The position numbers and the translations under genes were made by a program. DNA of 64,000 nt from Sphingopyxis sp. (GTDB lineage: Bacteria; Pseudomonadota; Alphaproteobacteria; Sphingomonadales; Sphingomonadaceae). The DNA is taken from positions 558,001 through 622,000 of the forward strand of contig NZ_JADIZJ010000021.1 in NCBI RefSeq assembly GCF_016704835.1, read 5' to 3'. This document shows positions 27,541 through 35,555 of the stretch, in pieces (within the stretch, counting starts at the first letter, position 1; every line of letters starts with the position of its first letter). The notes under the pieces were generated by a model, which was not told the DNA's origin, made no database searches, and was given only the letters and a program-made list of their open reading frames with translations.

Positions 27541-28239
27541 TTAATATTCGACTATGATCCGCACCCTGTCGGCGCTGACGCCGGCAGCGCGCGCGATCTG
27601 TTCGCGGCTGCGATCGACCAGTTCCTGGAATCCCTCGGGCGCAGTATCGTCGAGCAGGTCAGCGGTCGGGACACCGAGGATGGCAGCAAGTTTGGCCATG
27701 CGGCCACGCGTGGGGCGCGCCCGCCCCTTTTCCCAGCTTGAGACCGACGGCGCGCTGACGCCCATGCGTTTGGCGACTTCGCCCTGGTTGAGCCCGGCCT
27801 TGGTGCGGAACCGCTGCAAGCGGCCGCCAAAGCCTTCGTCGATCACCGGTGCAGCGCGAGCTTCGTCGATGCCGGGTGCCGGGGCGATGGCTTGCGGTAG
27901 TTCGGGCGCCGGGGCAACGGCGCTCTTGAGTTCCACGGCACTCAGCGTTGCCGGCGAAACAGGGCCTTCGAACTGGCAACCAAAAAGCCGTCCGCTGGCC
28001 CAAATGACGACCGCCGTTATGTCGCCCGCATGCGGAAGCTCGATTTCGATCCTGTCACAGGCCGCCAGCTTGATGTCACTTTCGAACAGCAGGCCTGTCC
28101 CCGAGATATTGTGGATCTGTACCTCGACGCCGGTGCCATCATGCTGCAAGCCCTTGGCAAGCAGACTGAGTTTTCGGCGCGCGTCCTGACGTTGGTCAGT
28201 GCTGGACGACGATGGAAGAAAATGTCCAAAAACAGGCAT
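27541..28239 (-). CDS. PilZ domain - XRE helix-turn-helix fusion protein
   Basis: A 232-residue protein. Residues 13-100 form a PilZ domain with both c-di-GMP motifs: R17-xxx-R21 and N44-x-S46-xx-G49. A flexible Ala/Pro linker (105-130) joins it to an XRE-type HTH (about 138-195; LNQGEVAKRMGVSAPSVSSWEKG). A short C-terminal helical segment follows. The architecture predicts a transcription factor or DNA-bound adaptor responding to c-di-GMP. The ATG at 28239 is the only sensible start. Targets are unknown; it has its own promoter region and no operon partner. Confidence 0.85.
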   Translation of the reverse strand: MPVFGHFLPSSSSTDQRQDARRKLSLLAKGLQHDGTGVEVQIHNISGTGLLFESDIKLAACDRIEIELPHAGDITAVVIWASGRLFGCQFEGPVSPATLSAVELKSAVAPAPELPQAIAPAPGIDEARAAPVIDEGFGGRLQRFRTKAGLNQGEVAKRMGVSAPSVSSWEKGRARPTRGRMAKLAAILGVPTADLLDDTAPEGFQELVDRSREQIARAAGVSADRVRIIVEY

Positions 28240-28376
28240 AGGCGATTGTTGGCGCTCGCCCGTTAAAAGAAGGTTAGCGAGGGCAGCGAAAGACGAAGCC
28301 CGCTATGAAATATTGTGATTTTGCCCCAGGGAGCGGGGCGGAGGCAGGCAACGGTCAGAAGTGGACGTGTCTTAAC

Positions 28377-28481
28377 TCGTCACCCTGAACTTGCTTCAGG
28401 GTCCATGGCCTGCCGTTTCCTTCGGCGCTGCACGGGATTAACGCTCAGGCCAGGGATGCTGAAACAGGTTCAGCATGACGA
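28377..28481. repeat. Dispersed palindromic element with two hairpins
   Basis: A 105-base element bounded by TCGTCA and TGACGA. Inside are two perfect hairpins: CCCTGAA/TTCAGGG (28383-28401) and ATGCTGAA/TTCAGCAT (28456-28476). It lies in the gap between the porin and the PilZ-HTH gene. The rest of the gap (28240-28376 and 28482-28519) shows nothing else. Confidence 0.75.
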
Positions 28482-28519
28482 AATTGGATGACAGCAATTC
28501 ACCCGAAGGAGCCGTCCGA

Positions 28520-29872
28520 TCAAAAATCGATCTGTGTCCGCAGCCCAAACGTATCCGCCGTATAATCCCGGTCCCCGGACGCCGTTGCGATGCGGGCGTT
28601 GTCGATCCATAGCTTGCCGTAATTGGCGGTGATGCGGATATAATCGATCGGCGCCCACACCAGCCCGATCAGCGCCGCCTGTTGCCGCCCGCCGACGATC
28701 GCGCCGTCGCTGAGGTCGAGATGGTCGTAGCGCGCGTTGACTTCGATCGCGCCGATGCCGCCGGCGGTGATCGGTTTCGACGGTTTCAGCCGGTCGAACG
28801 CACCGTCCTTATACCCGCGCGCATCGCCGCCGGTCAGCACCATGCCAATCTCGGCATAGCCGCCGAAGAAGGTCGGGTCGGCGGCGGCGGAGCGCTTGAC
28901 GGTTTGCCAATAGGCCTCGCCCGCCGCGTGGAACGGACCGGCGAGGACGGCGCCTTCGAGGCCCAGGCCGCGCTCGCTGGAATAGTCGAGCAATCCGGTG
29001 TCGACGAGGCGGACGTCGGTTGTGTGAACAAAAGGGCGCGCGCGATAGCGGTTCGTCGCGGCGGGGTCGCCCGGATCGCGGTAATGCGCCGATGCGCCGA
29101 GGTGCAGCTGCGTATTGCCGAACTTCGGCATGAAGACGACGCGGCCATCGACGCTCATGCTGTGGTTGCTGTCGGTGAGGTCGGCGGCATTGTCGCCGAA
29201 CACCCCTCCCTGCAGTACCAGCGCCTTCCCCTTATATTGCGCCGAAAGTCCGACGCGGCGCTCGAAACCGAACGCCGACACAAACGCCGCGCGCTCCATC
29301 GTGCTGGTAAAAAGGTCGCTCGTCATGTCGTCGAGACCGGTGAAGGGTTTGATCTGACCGGCCGTCACCGACAGCGGACCGGTGCCATAGGTCATATAGA
29401 CGTCGGTCAGTTCGACGCTGCTGTTCGCGATGTCGGCCTCGACACGATAGGAAAAGCCGCCGGGGATCTTGCCGTCGACGCCGAGGTAGACGCGGCGGAA
29501 CTCGGTTGCGGTGCCGCCGCGGAGGCCGGTGACACCCGCCGGCGCGTCGATGCCCGCCAGATCGAGCTGGATGCGACCGCGCGGCTTGAAGCTCCAGCCG
29601 TCGGCGGTCTTGATCTCGGGCGCCCCCTTCCAGCTGATCTCGGTCGCGGGCTTGGCGGTCACAGAGGGCGGCGGCGTGGGGGCGGGAGCAGATGCCGGCT
29701 GCGCCGTCGCGGCATCGAGCCGCGTTTCGAGCGTCTGCACCTGCGCTTTCAGCGCGGCGAGTTCGGCGCGCAGCTGCGCCGCTTCCTCGGAGGTCATCGC
29801 TTGAGCGCCCGCCGCGGTCGGCAGGCTGAACATCGACGTCGCCAGCAGGGCTGCGGTCAGGGCGTGGCGCAT
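28520..29872 (-). CDS. OprO/OprP-like porin, probably phosphate-selective
   Basis: A 450-residue outer-membrane protein. The signal peptide (to GAQA, about residue 24) is followed by a short coiled coil (EEAAQLRAELAALKAQVQ), a proline-rich linker, and a beta-barrel that starts at FKPRGRIQLDLA and ends in the aromatic residue F. It belongs to the Porin_O_P family (PF07396), which in other bacteria forms phosphate or polyphosphate channels. The start at 29872 is chosen for the signal peptide. A candidate Pho box 46 bases upstream supports induction by phosphate starvation and cooperation with the pst operon. Confidence 0.85.
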   Translation of the reverse strand: MRHALTAALLATSMFSLPTAAGAQAMTSEEAAQLRAELAALKAQVQTLETRLDAATAQPASAPAPTPPPSVTAKPATEISWKGAPEIKTADGWSFKPRGRIQLDLAGIDAPAGVTGLRGGTATEFRRVYLGVDGKIPGGFSYRVEADIANSSVELTDVYMTYGTGPLSVTAGQIKPFTGLDDMTSDLFTSTMERAAFVSAFGFERRVGLSAQYKGKALVLQGGVFGDNAADLTDSNHSMSVDGRVVFMPKFGNTQLHLGASAHYRDPGDPAATNRYRARPFVHTTDVRLVDTGLLDYSSERGLGLEGAVLAGPFHAAGEAYWQTVKRSAAADPTFFGGYAEIGMVLTGGDARGYKDGAFDRLKPSKPITAGGIGAIEVNARYDHLDLSDGAIVGGRQQAALIGLVWAPIDYIRITANYGKLWIDNARIATASGDRDYTADTFGLRTQIDF

Positions 29873-29918
29873 GAGGGATTTGCTCCGTTGCGAAAGGTTA
29901 CAATCTGACGGCGCTGCT

Positions 29919-29936
29919 ATGACGCTTAAGTGACAG
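29919..29936 (-). promoter_or_regulatory. Candidate Pho box of the porin gene
   Basis: On the minus strand: CTGTCAC-TTAA-GCGTCAT. The first half is a perfect CTGTCAY, the second matches five of seven, with a 4-base spacer. Further half-site-like motifs (TGTCAT) occur upstream near 29955. It is oriented towards the porin start at 29872. Confidence 0.7.
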
Positions 29937-30072
29937 ATGCACGTCATTTGCATGACATTTTTGTTTCACCTGTCGTTTTTCCCTTCCTCTTGCCAGCGGG
30001 GTGCGAACGGCTAAGGACGTTCCAGTTTTTTCGGGCAACCTTTTACCGGGCAGCCCCCATCAGGAGACCATC

Positions 30073-30975
30073 ATGACGATCAAATTTGACGGGCGCGTTG
30101 CTATTGTTACCGGCGCCGGCGGCGGCCTCGGCCGCGCCTATGCGCTCGAACTCGCACGGCGCGGCGCCAAGGTCGTGGTCAACGATCTGGGCGGATCGCG
30201 CGACGGCACCGGCCATTCGGACGCCGCATTGCAGGTCGTCGAGGAAATCCGCGCCGCGGGCGGCACCGCGATCTCGAACGGCGGCAGCGTCACCGAATAT
30301 GAGCAGATGGTCGAAATGGTGGCCAAGGCGAAGGAAGAATGGGGCGGCGTCCATGTCCTGATCAACAACGCCGGCATCCTGCGCGACAAGAGCTTCGCCA
30401 AGATGGAGCCCGCCGATTTCGACCTGGTGCTGAAGGTGCATGTCAGCGGCAGCGCGAACGTCACCAAGGCGTGTTGGGACCTGATGCGCGAGCAGGCCTA
30501 TGGCCGCATCCTGATGACCGCGTCGTCGACCGGCCTGTACGGCAATTTCGGCCAGGCCAATTATGGCGCGGCGAAGCTCGGCCTCGCGGGGCTGACCAAA
30601 ACGCTTCATCTCGAAGGCGCCAAGTATAACATCCGCTGCAACACGATCGCGCCGGTCGCGGGCACGCGGATGACCGAAGATATTTTCCCCGCCGAACTGT
30701 TCGAGAAATTCACGCCCGATAATGTCGTCCCTGCGGCGCTCTATCTGGTCAGCGAAGATGCGCCGACTAATATGATCATTGGCGCGGGCGCGGGCGCGTA
30801 TCACGCCGCTTATGTCACCATGACCCCGGGTGTTGCGCTACCCGAAGGCGAGCGGACGCCCGAGGGCGTTGCTGCGGCGTGGGAGAAGATCATCGATCGT
30901 CAGGGCGAAATCGTGCCGCAGTCGGGCAGCGAACAGTCGATGAATGTCATGAAGGCGTTGATGGCGCTGGGTTGA
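30073..30975 (+). CDS. SDR family oxidoreductase, (3R)-hydroxyacyl-CoA dehydrogenase-like
   Basis: A 300-residue short-chain dehydrogenase. The cofactor motif is TGAGGGLG (13-20), then NNAG (98-101) and the catalytic Ser151/152, Tyr164 and Lys168 in NYGAAK. Its length, the VVNDLGG segment and the C-terminal extension resemble the dehydrogenase unit of peroxisomal multifunctional enzyme type 2, suggesting oxidation of 3-hydroxyacyl-CoA in fatty acid or sterol side-chain breakdown. CAGGAG lies 7 bases before the ATG. The open frame up to 30001 is not needed. It is divergent from the porin. Confidence 0.9.
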   Translation: MTIKFDGRVAIVTGAGGGLGRAYALELARRGAKVVVNDLGGSRDGTGHSDAALQVVEEIRAAGGTAISNGGSVTEYEQMVEMVAKAKEEWGGVHVLINNAGILRDKSFAKMEPADFDLVLKVHVSGSANVTKACWDLMREQAYGRILMTASSTGLYGNFGQANYGAAKLGLAGLTKTLHLEGAKYNIRCNTIAPVAGTRMTEDIFPAELFEKFTPDNVVPAALYLVSEDAPTNMIIGAGAGAYHAAYVTMTPGVALPEGERTPEGVAAAWEKIIDRQGEIVPQSGSEQSMNVMKALMALG

Positions 30976-30984
30976 GGCGTCTCG

Positions 30985-31118
30985 ATCATCCCTGTGGCGC
31001 AGCCATGGGAAGGTGGCAGCGGCGAAGCCGCTGACCGAGGGGTAAGGGCGCGACGTCGCCGCCCCTCCACCACCGCTTTGCGGCGGGCCCCCTCACATCG
31101 CTGCGCGACAGGGAAGAT
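30985..31118. repeat. Long palindromic MITE-like element, copy 1
   Basis: A 134-base imperfect palindrome. Its ends (ATCATCCCTGTGGCGCAGC and the complement of CGACAGGGAAGAT) and its interior (a GGCAGCGGCG stretch, then GAGGGG paired with CCCCTCC) match the element at 57681-57871. It lies right after the SDR stop. Confidence 0.75.
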
Positions 31119-31208
31119 AGAGCGGGCGCCGTACTGTATTGACACAGCAACACTCCTATGCCATAGCCGTGCTGGGGCAAGGGGATCGATCTGATAAGGA
31201 CGACCCCG

Positions 31209-32282
31209 ATGTATAGTGAAAGCGACCTGCAAACTGCGGTCGATGCGAAGGTTTTGACACCGGAGGCCGCCACGGCGTTCCGGTCGCACATCGCGTCGGT
31301 CCGTTCTACCCCCGGTGCGGACGAGGAGTCCTTCCGCCTGATCACCGGTTTCAACGATATTTTCGTCAGCATCGCGGCGGTCATCCTGCTCGTCGCGGTG
31401 GCGTGGATCGGCCAGTCGATCCACACCGCGCTCGGCGGCGCATTCGTCGCTTTGTCGGCATGGTTCCTCGCCGAATATTTCACCCGCAAACGCCGCATGG
31501 CGCTGCCCAGCATCGTGCTGGTGCTTGCCTTTTCGGGCGGGGTGTTCGCGACCATGGTCGGCTTCGGGGTGGAGCATGGCGAAGCGATTTTCGGCAACAA
31601 TCCTGGCGAGACCGTCGGCGCGATCATCATCGGATCGATGGCGCTGATCACCGCCGCAGCAACCTGGGCTCACTGGCGCCGCTTCAAGGTGCCAATCACC
31701 GTCGCTGCCGGCACCGCCGCGCTCGCCGCGACCGCGGTGGCGCTGGTGCTGTCGATAACCGGCATGCCCGACCACCCCGACGCGCTGGTCATGTCGCTGG
31801 TGCTGACCGCCGGCGTCGGCGTCTTCGCGCTCGCGATGTGGTGGGACCGCAGCGACCGGGTGCGCCAGACTCGGCGCAGCGACGTCGCCTTTTGGCTCCA
31901 CCTGCTCGCCGCGCCGATGATCGCACATCCGATCTTCCACCTGCTCGGCGTCACCGACGGCAGCGACATCGGTAGCGGCGCGGCGGTGATGGTCGTCGGC
32001 ATCTATGTGGTGTTCGGGCTGATCGCGCTGGCAATCGACCGCCGCGCGTTGCTGGTGTCCGCCCTTGCTTATGTGTTGTTTGCGCTAACCCAGCTGTTTC
32101 GCGAATTTGGTGCGGTCGAGCTCAACGTCGCACTCACCGCATTCGTGATCGGTTCGGCGCTGCTGCTGCTCTCGGCCTTCTGGCAGAATGCCCGCGCGGT
32201 AGTCGTCGGGTTGCTGCCCGACAATCTTGCGAACCAACTGCCCGCCACGACGCGGTCGGTCAGTCTCCAACCAGCTTCATAA
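31209..32282 (+). CDS. Multi-pass membrane protein, DUF2157/DUF4401-like
   Basis: A 357-residue protein with a soluble N-terminus (about 45 residues, beginning YSESDLQTAV) and about nine or ten hydrophobic helices. The N-terminal pattern followed by FNDIFVSIAAVILL resembles uncharacterised predicted membrane protein families DUF2157/DUF4401; the assignment is tentative. No catalytic residues are evident. AAGGACGA lies upstream of the ATG. Its last 23 bases overlap the 3' end of the DUF2794 gene on the other strand. Confidence 0.8.
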   Translation: MYSESDLQTAVDAKVLTPEAATAFRSHIASVRSTPGADEESFRLITGFNDIFVSIAAVILLVAVAWIGQSIHTALGGAFVALSAWFLAEYFTRKRRMALPSIVLVLAFSGGVFATMVGFGVEHGEAIFGNNPGETVGAIIIGSMALITAAATWAHWRRFKVPITVAAGTAALAATAVALVLSITGMPDHPDALVMSLVLTAGVGVFALAMWWDRSDRVRQTRRSDVAFWLHLLAAPMIAHPIFHLLGVTDGSDIGSGAAVMVVGIYVVFGLIALAIDRRALLVSALAYVLFALTQLFREFGAVELNVALTAFVIGSALLLLSAFWQNARAVVVGLLPDNLANQLPATTRSVSLQPAS

Positions 32283-32607
32283 GTTTGCGTTCGACGGGGG
32301 CGAGCACGTTCGCGAGCTCGTCCCCACGCTTCAAGATCGCCCCGGCTTCGGAGACCAAGGCCCACATGCCTTGCCTGCTCCGCAAGGCGGGGCGTTTTTC
32401 GATGCGATATTCGGGGCGCTCGGCGGCGCGGCGAAAGGCCGAGAAGATTGCGGCGTCGCGGTGGAAATCCATCGCGTAATCACGCCAATGTCCCGCCGCC
32501 ACCATGCGGCCATAGAGGTCGAGGATGCGCATCAGTTCGGGGCGGTCGAAACCGGTCTGCTGCGAAATGGCCCTATTCGCGAACGGCAAGGGCGTCACCG
32601 TACCCAT
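32260..32607 (-). CDS. DUF2794 family protein
   Basis: A 115-residue cytoplasmic protein of an alphaproteobacterial family of unknown function. Conserved features are the ELMRILDLYGRMVAAGHWRDYA segment, FSAFRRAAERPEYRIEK and ILKRGDEL. The start codon overlaps the cysE stop by one base (TGATG), so it is translated from the cysE message. No function is proposed. Confidence 0.88.
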   Translation of the reverse strand: MGTVTPLPFANRAISQQTGFDRPELMRILDLYGRMVAAGHWRDYAMDFHRDAAIFSAFRRAAERPEYRIEKRPALRSRQGMWALVSEAGAILKRGDELANVLAPVERKLMKLVGD

Positions 32608-33317
32608 CAGGCGCTTTTCCGACTCCCCTTGCGCCGCGGCGCTTCCTCTTCACTCGCGGCGTCGCGTTCAGCGATCAGCGCCGCGAGCTGTTTCTGCATC
32701 TGCTCGAGCTGGCACTGGAGCAATTCGACCTTTTGCGTCGCGGGATCGAATGTCTCGTTGCACGTGCCATAAGGCACGAATTCACGCGCATATTCGGCGG
32801 CATCGACAAGAGTCGAACGCGCCGGGATGCCGACCATTACCGCCCCCTCGGGCACATCCTTGGTAACCACCGCATTGGCGCCGATGCGCGCGCGCGGATT
32901 CACGGTGATCGGGCCAAGGATCTGCGCGCCCGAGCCGACGATGACATCGTCGGCCAGCGTCGGGTGCCGCTTTCCCGCAACGCCATTGGCGGGATCGGTG
33001 CCGCCCAGCGTCACGCACTGATAGATGGTGACATTATCCCCGATCTCCGCGGTCTCGCCGATTACGGTAAAGCCATGATCGATGAACAGGTGGCGCCCGA
33101 TTTTGGCACCGGGATGAATGTCGATCGCGGTCATCCAGCGAGACAGATGATTGACGAAGCGCGCTAGGAAGAACAATCGCGCCTCGAACAGCCAATGCGC
33201 GATGCGGTGCATGCCAACCGCGACAAGTCCCGGGTAGAGGAGAATTTCCCAACGCGACCGCGGCGCGGGGTCGCGCGCCTTGATCGAATCGAGATAGGCA
33301 ACCAGCCCGTTGAACAT
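32607..33317 (-). CDS. cysE: Serine O-acetyltransferase (EpsC/CysE type)
   Basis: A 236-residue acyltransferase producing O-acetylserine for cysteine synthesis. The left-handed beta-helix of hexapeptide repeats is clear from about residue 65 (IHPGAKIGRHLFIDHGFTVIGE), with catalytic His and Asp in this stretch and the GGTDP loop. The C-terminal extension (about 180-236) is a charged coiled region ending RRKGSRKSA, longer than in E. coli CysE. The N-terminal helical domain is short, as in the EpsC type. Confidence 0.93.
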   Translation of the reverse strand: MFNGLVAYLDSIKARDPAPRSRWEILLYPGLVAVGMHRIAHWLFEARLFFLARFVNHLSRWMTAIDIHPGAKIGRHLFIDHGFTVIGETAEIGDNVTIYQCVTLGGTDPANGVAGKRHPTLADDVIVGSGAQILGPITVNPRARIGANAVVTKDVPEGAVMVGIPARSTLVDAAEYAREFVPYGTCNETFDPATQKVELLQCQLEQMQKQLAALIAERDAASEEEAPRRKGSRKSA

Positions 33318-33400
33318 ATACTGTCCCCTGCGACCCTATTTTGTACCGGACAAGATAGATGTTCGGGCAGCGCATTTCCACCCCCGGCGTGCTTTTATCG

Positions 33401-34042
33401 TCAGCGGCCGATCAGACCGAGCCGCAGCAGCAGCAAGCCCTCGCTCCGCCAGCGCCGTTCGCCGTCGTTCTGGGCGATAGCTGCCGCCCAGTGGTCGAGC
33501 ATTAGTAGCGCCTTGTTTCCATTGAACGATACGCGCGCCGGCAGCTGCAGATTACGCGCTGCGGCGAACAAATGCTGCGCATCGACCGCGCTTTCCTGAA
33601 GCACTGCCCCCCACAACAGTCCCCAGCGCGTGCCGCCGCTTGCCGGTCCGCCCGACAGCCCGAACAGCGCCCCGCCGAACGCGACAGCGGCGGCGCGGCG
33701 GCCGGCTACATCCTCGGCCAGCAGCATCGCCTCGGATGCATCGACGAGCGCATCTAGCCCGCCCTGCCCGGCCCATGTCGCGGTCAGTTGGGCGAGCAAG
33801 GGTTCGCCCTTGGGCAAGCCATCGGGATCGCGCGCCAGCATCGCGGCCATGTCGCGCCACCAGGCGAGCTTGATCTGCCCGATCAAGGGTTCGCGCGTAT
33901 CGATCAGGAGCAAGGTCAGCCGTTCGGCGAATGCCCATAGCGTCGACAACGCCGCGCGCCGTTCGCGCGGCACGGCCACCAAGACGCGCGGATCGCGGAT
34001 ATCGGGGTAAAGACTGGTTTCGGGGGCTTTGTCGGTGGCCAT
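33401..34042 (-). CDS. Squalene/phytoene synthase family protein (NDUFAF6-like)
   Basis: A 213-residue all-alpha protein. The segment PLIGQIKLAWWRDMAAML is characteristic of the squalene/phytoene synthase superfamily. However, the aspartate-rich DxxxD metal motifs needed for prenyl transfer are missing and the protein is shorter than true synthases. It resembles the mitochondrial complex I assembly factor NDUFAF6 and its bacterial relatives, so an enzyme role in carotenoid synthesis is unlikely. The gene stands alone. Confidence 0.75.
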   Translation of the reverse strand: MATDKAPETSLYPDIRDPRVLVAVPRERRAALSTLWAFAERLTLLLIDTREPLIGQIKLAWWRDMAAMLARDPDGLPKGEPLLAQLTATWAGQGGLDALVDASEAMLLAEDVAGRRAAAVAFGGALFGLSGGPASGGTRWGLLWGAVLQESAVDAQHLFAAARNLQLPARVSFNGNKALLMLDHWAAAIAQNDGERRWRSEGLLLLRLGLIGR

Positions 34043-34069
34043 GCGCAGGAAGCGCTAGCAGCCCATCAT

Positions 34070-34153
34070 CGTCATTGCGAGCGAAGCGAAGCAATCCAGA
34101 GCGGCCTTAAACCGCCCCTGGATTGCCGCGTCGCTTTGCTCCTCGCAATGACG
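34070..34153. repeat. CGTCATTGCGAG palindromic element, copy 1
   Basis: An 84-base element bounded by CGTCATTGCGAG and its complement CTCGCAATGACG, with an inner pair GCAATCCAG/CTGGATTGC. The same family occurs at 36760 and 40797. Confidence 0.85.
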
Positions 34154-34165
34154 AGGTGGAATAGA

Positions 34166-35554
34166 TCACCCGCGATTGCGAACCGCCTTCACCGCTGCAA
34201 CGACGCGCTGCACATCGACCAACGCCGCTTTCTCCAGGTTGGCGGCATAAGGCAGCGGCACGTCCTCGTTGCACACGCGCGTCACGGGGGCGTCGAGATC
34301 GTCGAAGCCGTGCTCCATCGCAACCATCGCGAGTTCGCTGGCGATCGAACAGGTCGGCCAGCCTTCCTCGACGACGACGAGATGGTTGGTCTTCTTGAGG
34401 CTCGCCAGCACCGTCGCAGTATCCAGCGGGCGCAAGGTGCGCAGGTCGATGACCTCGGCGTCGATGCCCTCGCCCGCCAGCTGCTCGGCGGCTTCGAGCG
34501 CGAGCCCGACGCCGATCGAATAGCTGACGACGGTGACGTCTTTGCCCGGTCGCATGATGCGCGCCTGACCGATCGGCAGGACATGATCGGGCAAGTCGGG
34601 AACGTCGAAGCTGCGGCCATAAAGCAGCTCGTTTTCGAGGAAGACGACGGGGTCTTCGGTGCGGATCGCGGCCTTGAGCAGTCCCTTGGCATCGGCGGCA
34701 TCATAGGGCGCGATCACGATCAGGCCGGGGACGCTGGCGTACCATGGCGCATAATTCTGGCTGTGCTGCGCGCCGACGCGCGAGGCCGCGCCATTGGGGC
34801 CGCGGAACACGATCGGACAACGCATCTGTCCGCCCGACATGTAGTTGGTCTTGGCCGCCGAATTGACGATGTGGTCGATCGCCTGCATCGCGAAGTTGAA
34901 CGTCATGAATTCGATGACCGGGCGCAGGCCGCCCATCGCGGCGCCCGTACCCAGGCCCGCGAAGCCATATTCGGTAATCGGGGTGTCGATGACGCGGCGC
35001 GCACCGAATTCATCGAGCAGCCCCTGCGTGACCTTGTACGCGCCCTGATATTCGGCGACTTCTTCGCCCATCACGAACACGCGGTCGTCGGCGCGCATTT
35101 CCTCGGCCATCGCGTCGCGCAATGCTTCGCGGACGGTCAAGCGGACCATCGCGGTGCCTTCTGGGATGGCGGGGTCGGCGACCGCGGCCTTCGCCTTGAC
35201 GATGAGTTGCTCGGTTCCGCTTTCGGCTTTCCTTGGCGCTTCGTCTTTGGGTGCGTCGGCTTTCGGCGCTTCCGCGGTCGGCGCAGGCGCGGGAGTCGGG
35301 GCAGCGTCTTCGCCCTCGCCCGTAATCGTCGCGATTACGGTACCGACCTTCACATTGTCGGTGCCCTCGGCGATCAGGATCTGACCGATCGTGCCTTCGT
35401 CGATCGCTTCGAATTCCATCGTCGCCTTGTCGGTTTCGATCTCGGCGAGGATGTCGCCCGATTTGACCGTGTCGCCTTCCTTGACGAGCCACTTGGCGAG
35501 CGTGCCTTCTTCCATCGTCGGCGACAGCGCCGGCATTTTCAATTCGATGGCCAT
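34166..35554 (-). CDS. pdhB: Pyruvate dehydrogenase E1 component subunit beta, with lipoyl domain
   Basis: A 462-residue subunit of the pyruvate dehydrogenase complex. Residues 1-78 form a biotin/lipoyl domain with the lipoylated Lys43 in ETDKATMEF. An Ala/Pro-rich mobile linker (about 80-125) joins it to the transketolase-like pyrimidine-binding domain and C-terminal domain, which pair with PdhA around thiamine diphosphate. The lipoyl domain on E1 beta is typical of sphingomonads and rhizobia. The start at 35554 lies one base after the pdhA stop. The open frame to 35686 is shadow. Confidence 0.96.
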   Translation of the reverse strand: MAIELKMPALSPTMEEGTLAKWLVKEGDTVKSGDILAEIETDKATMEFEAIDEGTIGQILIAEGTDNVKVGTVIATITGEGEDAAPTPAPAPTAEAPKADAPKDEAPRKAESGTEQLIVKAKAAVADPAIPEGTAMVRLTVREALRDAMAEEMRADDRVFVMGEEVAEYQGAYKVTQGLLDEFGARRVIDTPITEYGFAGLGTGAAMGGLRPVIEFMTFNFAMQAIDHIVNSAAKTNYMSGGQMRCPIVFRGPNGAASRVGAQHSQNYAPWYASVPGLIVIAPYDAADAKGLLKAAIRTEDPVVFLENELLYGRSFDVPDLPDHVLPIGQARIMRPGKDVTVVSYSIGVGLALEAAEQLAGEGIDAEVIDLRTLRPLDTATVLASLKKTNHLVVVEEGWPTCSIASELAMVAMEHGFDDLDAPVTRVCNEDVPLPYAANLEKAALVDVQRVVAAVKAVRNRG

Positions 35555-35555
35555 C

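Noticed and set aside
33401..34042. Considered as crtB phytoene synthase
   Set aside because: Aspartate-rich metal-binding motifs are missing, length is about 100 residues short, and no other carotenoid genes are near.
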